NCBI GenBank assembly: GCA_011051855.1
Contig: DRKG01000220.1
Coordinates: forward strand, 1 to 6,830
Length of the DNA stretch: 6,830 nucleotides
DNA from: a bacterium
GTDB lineage: Bacteria > Planctomycetota > UBA1135 > UBA2386
Direction of reading: 5' to 3'
Both the position numbers and the translations under genes were made by a program. This document shows positions 1 to 3,908 of this stretch, piece after piece. The stretch's first letter is position 1. Each line of letters starts with the position of its first letter. The notes under the pieces are model-generated. The model worked only from the letters and a program-made list of their open reading frames with translations. It was not told the DNA's origin and made no database searches.

Positions 1-1219
1 CCGCGAACGGACCCGCCGCGGCCGGGCCGTCGTTGGTGATCGTCGCCGTGACGGTGATCTGGTCGCCCGGCAGCACCGTGACCTGATTGCAAGTCAGAGT
101 CGGCACGCGCAACTGCGCCAAGGTCGGATCGCTGACGTTGACGGTCCAGGTGTGGACCTCGTGCATCACCTGGTTCGGGTCGTTGCGCACCCGATCGCTC
201 TGGTCGATGACCTTCGCTTCGACCGTGTGCGGGCCGATTCCGACCTGGGTCGAATCGAGTGCGAACGACGCGGTCGTCGCACCAGCCTGCAGCACGCCGT
301 CGACCCGCCATTCGATGAGCGGGTTGTTGGCCGCCGGCACGAAGTGCGAAAACGAGAAGTTCTGGATCGACGGCACGAGCACGGAAACGGTCGACGCCGC
401 CGGCACCGGCGAGGTGATCACGTCGACGATCGAGTTGGTGACCTTGGTGATGCCCTCCTGGCACACCCGACAGAGCACCTGGCCGAGAGCCCGCATCAGG
501 CAGTTGGAGCGTGGGCGATAGAGCCCGTACTGATAGTAGCCCGCCCCCTGGAACGCGCTGATGCCCTGGGTGCCGTGCCACAAAGACCACTTCTGACCCG
601 TCGGCGACGTGGTGATGTTCGGCTGGCTCGGCTCGTTGCCGGTGTAGGTGCCGTTCGGGTAGTCGTATTCGTCGGCCAACAGGCCCAGACTGTGCCCGAG
701 CTCGTGCGCCTGCACTTCCACCATCTGCGAGCCGGTGTAGCTTACGGCGAACGTCGCAGCACAACCGCCGTAGCGCGTGTCGTTCACCATCACCAACACG
801 CGCCCTTCCGTCGCCGGCGCCAACGCCGCGTCAGCCAACGCCAACGACGTGTTCTGGATGTAGAGGCAGCGATCAATGCCGCCGTAGTCGTAGGTCGCTT
901 CGTAGGCCGTATTGACGAACACCGGCGGGTTCTCGTCGGGCCGGTCGGCTCCGCTCTGCGCGCTGGCGCGGAACACGGTGTGCACGTTGTAATAGGTCGA
1001 GAACGTCTGGTACGGCTCTTTCTGGAACAGCGCGGTCAGGAACGTCTGCACGTCCTGGTTGAACTTGTTCTGTTCGAACGCCTGGTAACCGTCACCGAGA
1101 ATGACCAGGTCGTACCGACTCTGGGTGGTGCCGTTGTTGAGCACCGTGGTGACCGTCTGGCCAGCGAGCGACGCGACGAGAAACGCCAGCGACAACGACG
1201 ACGACAAGGTGCGCGCCAT
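1..1219 (-). CDS. Secreted M64-family zinc metallopeptidase, 3' end cut by the window edge
   Basis: Reading from ATG at 1219 towards position 1, the frame stays open for 406 codons with no stop, so the C-terminus lies outside the window. Residues 1-20 form a signal peptide (Ser/Leu-rich core, ending near Ala19-Gly20). The zinc-peptidase motif HELGHSLGLLADEYD is at residues 172-186: His172 and His176 bind zinc, Glu173 is catalytic, and an Asp of the DEYD stretch is the expected third ligand. A Cys-rich segment NCLMRALGQVLCRVC (239-253) matches the conserved CxM...CxxC region following the active site in M64 (IgA-peptidase-like) enzymes. Residues about 267-366 look like an Ig/PKD-type beta domain, and from about 367 a CARDB-like domain starts (PGDQITVTATITNDGPAAAG). 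Such enzymes are secreted or surface proteases; the natural substrate here is unknown. The start is fixed by a strong AAGGAGG and by overlap with the upstream gene. The family call is from motif recognition. Confidence 0.88.
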   Translation of the reverse strand, partial: MARTLSSSLSLAFLVASLAGQTVTTVLNNGTTQSRYDLVILGDGYQAFEQNKFNQDVQTFLTALFQKEPYQTFSTYYNVHTVFRASAQSGADRPDENPPVFVNTAYEATYDYGGIDRCLYIQNTSLALADAALAPATEGRVLVMVNDTRYGGCAATFAVSYTGSQMVEVQAHELGHSLGLLADEYDYPNGTYTGNEPSQPNITTSPTGQKWSLWHGTQGISAFQGAGYYQYGLYRPRSNCLMRALGQVLCRVCQEGITKVTNSIVDVITSPVPAASTVSVLVPSIQNFSFSHFVPAANNPLIEWRVDGVLQAGATTASFALDSTQVGIGPHTVEAKVIDQSDRVRNDPNQVMHEVHTWTVNVSDPTLAQLRVPTLTCNQVTVLPGDQITVTATITNDGPAAAGPFA

Positions 1220-1719
1220 CACTTGCCTCCTTCGCACAGACGGCGAACGGTGTCGCCGTCGACCTCGCCGATCACCACGGGGCCCTGACCTTCGGCGCGG
1301 CGGAACTCGTAGCGGGCCGCCGCCCCGAACGCGGGCACGTTGACCAGCATGCCGATGCGCGAATCGACGACGATGCAGCCGTGCACCTGCGCCGGCTGGC
1401 CGAGCTGCTCCGGCCGGGTCGCAAACGGCCGCACGTCGAGCGGCACCACCGCCAGCTCGGCACCGGCGGCGTCGAGCACGCGCAGGTGCCAGTCACTGGC
1501 AAACCCCTTCGGCACGCCAGCCCACGGCGCGGCCTTGTGGCGGGCGAACGTGACCCCGAGGTGGTTGCGGTCGCCTTCGACGACCAGCACGTAGTGGCCG
1601 TCGGCGCGCGGCGGCGGCGTGAACGCCGGCAACCGTGGATCTTTCGGCTGGCTCGGCCGAGCAAGGATGGCAACCGAAGAGACGGCCAGGGCCGTCGCCA
1701 AAGCGTGGGAGAGTCGCAT
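1219..1719 (-). CDS. Small exported protein of unknown function, coupled to the M64 peptidase
   Basis: This encodes 166 residues from ATG at 1719. I do not recognise the family. Residues 1-20 (MRLSHALATALAVSSVAILA) are a typical signal peptide, and this is why I prefer 1719 over in-frame ATGs at 1746 and 1779, which would put extra polar and basic residues before it. The mature part is Pro-rich at 22-38, then alternates short hydrophobic strands (HYVLVVEG, HLRVLDAAGAELAVVPLDV, GCIVVDS, GMLVNVPAF), suggesting a small beta-sandwich. Two cysteines (115 and 162) could form a disulfide after export. Its TGA shares the A with the ATG of the M64 peptidase (TGATG), so both are translated from one message and may act together. 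By inference it could be an inhibitor, a chaperone, or a separately encoded equivalent of the N-terminal beta domain found fused to some M64 peptidases. The real-gene call is supported by signal peptide, coupling and length. Confidence 0.75.
   Translation of the reverse strand: MRLSHALATALAVSSVAILARPSQPKDPRLPAFTPPPRADGHYVLVVEGDRNHLGVTFARHKAAPWAGVPKGFASDWHLRVLDAAGAELAVVPLDVRPFATRPEQLGQPAQVHGCIVVDSRIGMLVNVPAFGAAARYEFRRAEGQGPVVIGEVDGDTVRRLCEGGK
1226..1232 (-). promoter_or_regulatory. Strong Shine-Dalgarno site for the M64 peptidase
   Basis: AAGGAGG on the minus strand lies 6 nt before the peptidase ATG and inside the last codons of the upstream 166-residue gene. It is the only near-perfect Shine-Dalgarno sequence I found in front of a gene start here, and it decides the start at 1219. 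Confidence 0.8.
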
Positions 1720-1739
1720 GATCTCGAGTCCGGAGGGCC

Positions 1740-1755
1740 GCCGCATTGTAGCGGC
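1740..1755 (-). promoter_or_regulatory. TACAAT -10-like box inside a short inverted repeat
   Basis: On the minus strand GCCGC-TACAAT-GCGGC has perfect 5-bp arms around a hexamer one base from the sigma-70 -10 consensus. It ends 20 nt before the 166-residue gene's ATG, with the TACAAT itself 25 nt before it. Transcription from here would begin just upstream of 1719 and exclude the two longer starts. No good -35 hexamer is visible 16-18 bp further upstream, so the promoter call is tentative. The same palindrome could instead be a small hairpin ending the upstream 443-residue gene. Confidence 0.35.
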
Positions 1756-1812
1756 ACATCCACGGACGGGCAGGCACACTCTGGCGTGGGTGCCGACGAC
1801 AGCCGCGTCGGA

Positions 1813-3144
1813 TCAGTTGCCGACGCGGCCAATGCCGGCGTTGCTGACGGAGAGACCGAGCAGGTTGGCCGTCGGATCGGGCAGGAACGCCTGGTTGAGG
1901 AAGGACCAACCGAGGAACGACGAGTCGTTCGGGATCGCGAAACCGGACTGAGCGATGCCACCGGGCGAAGCCAGCGCCACCAGGGTGACCTGCGGTGCGG
2001 CGAAGATCACGCACCCCAGTGCGCCCAGCGGGTAGAGGTCGAACGGCAGCACGAGGTTGGCGTATTCGAACTGAGAATACCCGAGTCCGAAGACCACTGG
2101 CGCATTGGCCGGCGCGCCGGTCACGGTGAGGGTGAACGGCTGACCGATCCGCGGCAACGTGCCGCTGAGCGCCACACCGTTACACCCGGCACCGAAGACC
2201 TCGTAGCTCGGCACGTCCTGATAGACCGTCACCGTCAGGAACTCGTAGTGCCAGTTGAGCTGACTGGTCTCGTGCACCTGGAAGAAGACGCTGGTCGGCT
2301 GCGTCAGCGTGAACGCCACCGGCGGGCTGTCGACCCACGTGCCTACCGGCTGCGCGGAGGTCGGCATCGTCACGCTGTTGAGGTAGGCGCCCGAGGTGCG
2401 AGCCGAGATCGTCAGCGGCGTGATTCCGACCGTATCGACCGTCTTGCGCAGCCGCACCGTTGCGTAGTAGTCGCCCGCCGGCAGCGTCATGCTGGGCGAG
2501 AACACCTGCAGCCAGGACAGCGTGAACTGATTCGGAGCCGTCAGAACCAGCTTGTCGCCGAAGTGCGAGGCGTCGCTGTCTTCGACCGTGTAGAACTGCG
2601 GATGCACCTGCGATCCGGCCGCCAGGTCGAGCATGTCGACCACGGGGCCGCCGGTCACCCGGTCGAGCACGAAGCTGTCGAAGTCGTAATCCTGGCCGCC
2701 GGACACCATCTCGACGCGGAAGCGAACGGCACGCATCGAGTTGAGCGTGAAGGTCACCGGCTCGGACAGTGTCCAACCGCCGATCGCTTGCTGCGCCACT
2801 TGCGTGACCGCCGTCGTGCTGCTTATCGGCGAGAGGATCGCTCGCAGCGTGATCGGCACGGCACCGGCTGCCGACGTGCGCTTCTTGAAGCGCATCCGCG
2901 CCGTGTAGGTGCCGGCTTCGAGCCATCGCGGAGCAGAGAGCAGCTCCGGCACCGGAATCCCCAGAAAGTTGAGCCGCAAGACCTGACCGAACTCGGATTC
3001 CGGTTCGGCGACAGGCGTCCAGGGGCCACCCTGACGCTCCCAAGCAGCGTTCGCAAGGCTCTGATAGATCACGTTCTGGGCCGATGCCGAGGCAATCGTC
3101 AGCCCGAGGAAGAGGGGGAGGAGGAGCAGGCGAGCGTAGCGCAT
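1813..3144 (-). CDS. Secreted protein with two tandem beta repeats and a planctomycete-type C-terminal domain
   Basis: This encodes 443 residues. Residues 1-22 are a clear signal peptide ending ASA before Gln23. The mature protein has three parts. Residues about 52-163 and 195-310 are homologous tandem units: with an offset of exactly 146 residues, segments 75-144 and 221-290 align without gaps at 24 of 70 identities (shared L-x-AG-x-Y, G..P.T, G-x-W, PV-x-FTL). They are Thr/Val-rich, beta-predicted and probably jelly-roll or carbohydrate-binding-module-like. Residues about 314-443 form a separate domain with Cys321 (FGAGCNG), LPFDL, GALGC (Cys378), IPND and a terminal VGN. I recognise this pattern as a recurrent C-terminal module of secreted proteins in some planctomycetes. 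No catalytic motif is evident, so a binding, adhesive or surface role is inferred. It is transcribed away from the sigma factor, and 93 nt separate it from the next gene on its strand. There is no good Shine-Dalgarno site before the ATG. Confidence 0.82.
   Translation of the reverse strand: MRYARLLLLPLFLGLTIASASAQNVIYQSLANAAWERQGGPWTPVAEPESEFGQVLRLNFLGIPVPELLSAPRWLEAGTYTARMRFKKRTSAAGAVPITLRAILSPISSTTAVTQVAQQAIGGWTLSEPVTFTLNSMRAVRFRVEMVSGGQDYDFDSFVLDRVTGGPVVDMLDLAAGSQVHPQFYTVEDSDASHFGDKLVLTAPNQFTLSWLQVFSPSMTLPAGDYYATVRLRKTVDTVGITPLTISARTSGAYLNSVTMPTSAQPVGTWVDSPPVAFTLTQPTSVFFQVHETSQLNWHYEFLTVTVYQDVPSYEVFGAGCNGVALSGTLPRIGQPFTLTVTGAPANAPVVFGLGYSQFEYANLVLPFDLYPLGALGCVIFAAPQVTLVALASPGGIAQSGFAIPNDSSFLGWSFLNQAFLPDPTANLLGLSVSNAGIGRVGN
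2275..2922 (-). repeat. Two homologous repeat units within the 443-residue secreted protein
   Basis: The cores are at 2713-2922 (residues 75-144) and 2275-2484 (residues 221-290), 438 bp apart in frame. Protein identity is about 34% without gaps, and the upstream FG-x-x-L-x-L element is also repeated (52-58 and 195-201) with a 3-residue length difference. Divergence at this level points to an old duplication. Confidence 0.75.
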
Positions 3145-3326
3145 CGTGGATTACCGATCGTGCAGGCCAAGGCAGGAGGCCACGGGCTGTCGACTCCGTG
3201 TCGGCAGCCACCCGGAGACCCGGGGCCCTCCTGGCGAGGATTGCGCACATTCCGACAGCACCAGCTACCACCCGACACGGATTCTCGGTGTAAACCTGAA
3301 CAAGCTGGAACGACCGCAACCCCGCC
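3145..3326. other. Divergent intergenic region between the secreted-protein gene and the sigma factor
   Basis: These 182 bp must hold the start signals for both directions unless promoters lie inside genes. I found no convincing sigma-70 -35/-10 pair on either strand; TTGCGC at 3241 and TAAACC at 3291 are too weak or badly spaced. In-frame stops at 3291 and 3297 show that the sigma factor cannot start further upstream. The main structured element is the inverted repeat at 3193-3283. Confidence 0.6.
3193..3283. promoter_or_regulatory. Inverted repeat TCCGTGTCGG / CCGACACGGA, possible paired operator
   Basis: TCCGTGTCGG (3195-3204) is the exact reverse complement of CCGACACGGA (3272-3281). Extending to 12 bp (3193-3204 and 3272-3283) adds one mismatch and one match. 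The arm centres are 79 bp apart, and the pair sits between divergent genes. It could be two half-sites or operators for one regulator. A chance match of this length is unlikely but possible in GC-rich DNA of this size. Confidence 0.35.
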
Positions 3327-3908
3327 ATGTCCGATTCCCAAGAGTTGACCGAGGTCAGGCAGACGCTCGAGCGGGCGTTGCGAACGCGGGATGACCGCGA
3401 CCTGGGCCAGACCTTGTTCGGCCAACTGCACCGGCTCGCCGCGTCCCGCATGGCGGCACTCCCACCGGGGAATACGCTGCAGCCGACGGCGCTGGTGAAC
3501 GAGGTCTGGCTGCGCCTGCGCGATGACGCCGACGACCTGCGGCGCAAGCGGCTCTACTTCGCGGCCGCGGCGCGGGCGATGCGCGACATCCTCGTCGAAC
3601 AGGTGCGCGCCAAGCGCCGCCTCAAGCGCGGCGGCGGGACACCCGTGGCCGGCGATTCGATCCTCGATCTGACGCCGGACACCGACGGGCTTCCGCCGGT
3701 CGACCTGCTGGCGCTGCGCGAGGCCCTCGAACGACTCGAGCAGCGCGACCCGCGCAAGGCCGAGGTCGTTCTGCTGCGCTTCTTCGGCGGGCTGCAGCAC
3801 AGCGAGATCGCCGCGATGCTCGACATCACGGAACGCACGGTCGAGCGCGACTGGCGGTTCGCGAAAGCCTGGCTGCGCGCAGCCATCGAGGACGGCGACG
3901 ATGGCTGA
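3327..3908 (+). CDS. ECF sigma factor of the kinase-linked Sigma70_ECF (TIGR02999-like) type
   Basis: This encodes 193 residues, a usual length for the family. It directs RNA polymerase core to specific promoters. Region 2 spans about 27-95, with the family signature NTLQPTALVNEVWLRL (49-64) and YFAAAARAMRDILVEQVR (77-94). A linker with KRGGG (100-104) follows. Region 4 is about 126-188, with RFFGGLQHSEIAAML and the recognition helix RTVERDWRFAKAWL (170-183). The acidic DAED patch of ordinary ECF region 2.2 is replaced by QPTA (52-55), so intrinsic binding to core polymerase may be weak until Thr54 is phosphorylated; this is an inference by analogy with EcfP of Vibrio parahaemolyticus. No anti-sigma gene is next to it. 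Instead the kinase start lies inside its last codons. In-frame stops at 3291 and 3297 and no other start codon make 3327 secure, although the Shine-Dalgarno site is weak. Confidence 0.93.
   Translation: MSDSQELTEVRQTLERALRTRDDRDLGQTLFGQLHRLAASRMAALPPGNTLQPTALVNEVWLRLRDDADDLRRKRLYFAAAARAMRDILVEQVRAKRRLKRGGGTPVAGDSILDLTPDTDGLPPVDLLALREALERLEQRDPRKAEVVLLRFFGGLQHSEIAAMLDITERTVERDWRFAKAWLRAAIEDGDDG
3888..3891 (+). promoter_or_regulatory. Probable ribosome binding site for the kinase, inside the sigma gene
   Basis: GAGG ends 9 nt before the kinase ATG and lies within the last sigma codons. With the 8-bp overlap (ATGGCTGA contains the kinase start and the sigma stop), it suggests that translation of the kinase depends on translation of the sigma factor. 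Confidence 0.5.

Noticed and set aside
1190..1207. Short GAC/GTC microsatellite-like run at the start of the M64 gene
   Set aside because: It encodes the Ser/Leu stretch of the signal peptide. It is too short and imperfect to call a phase-variable repeat.
152..1288. Open plus-strand frame of 378 codons
   Set aside because: It is Arg/Val/His-rich with no domain and lies antisense to the M64 peptidase, whose active-site motifs and signal peptide are clear.
1720..1779. Longer start (ATG at 1779 or 1746) for the 166-residue protein
   Set aside because: It would add 20 or 9 residues before an otherwise standard signal peptide, and neither start has a ribosome site.
3307..3332. GGAAC at 3307 as an ECF-type -35 for autoregulation of the sigma gene
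   Set aside because: The matching GTC would lie at 3329, inside the start codon region, so the transcript would begin within the gene.
1381..3348. Open plus-strand frame of 655 codons
   Set aside because: It is very rich in Arg, His and Gln and has no motif. It lies antisense to two secreted-protein genes and runs into the sigma gene out of frame, as GC-rich antisense frames often do.
3084..3394. Two short plus-strand frames (3084-3293, 3146-3394) in the divergent region, with a nearby AGGAGG-like stretch
   Set aside because: Their composition is low-information, they have no homology signal, and they overlap the start of real genes. The purine stretch is not spaced for either start.
2180..3547. 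Open minus-strand frame of 455 codons crossing the intergenic region
   Set aside because: It overlaps the secreted protein in another frame and the sigma gene antisense. It is Arg/Ser/Ala-rich with no recognisable domain.
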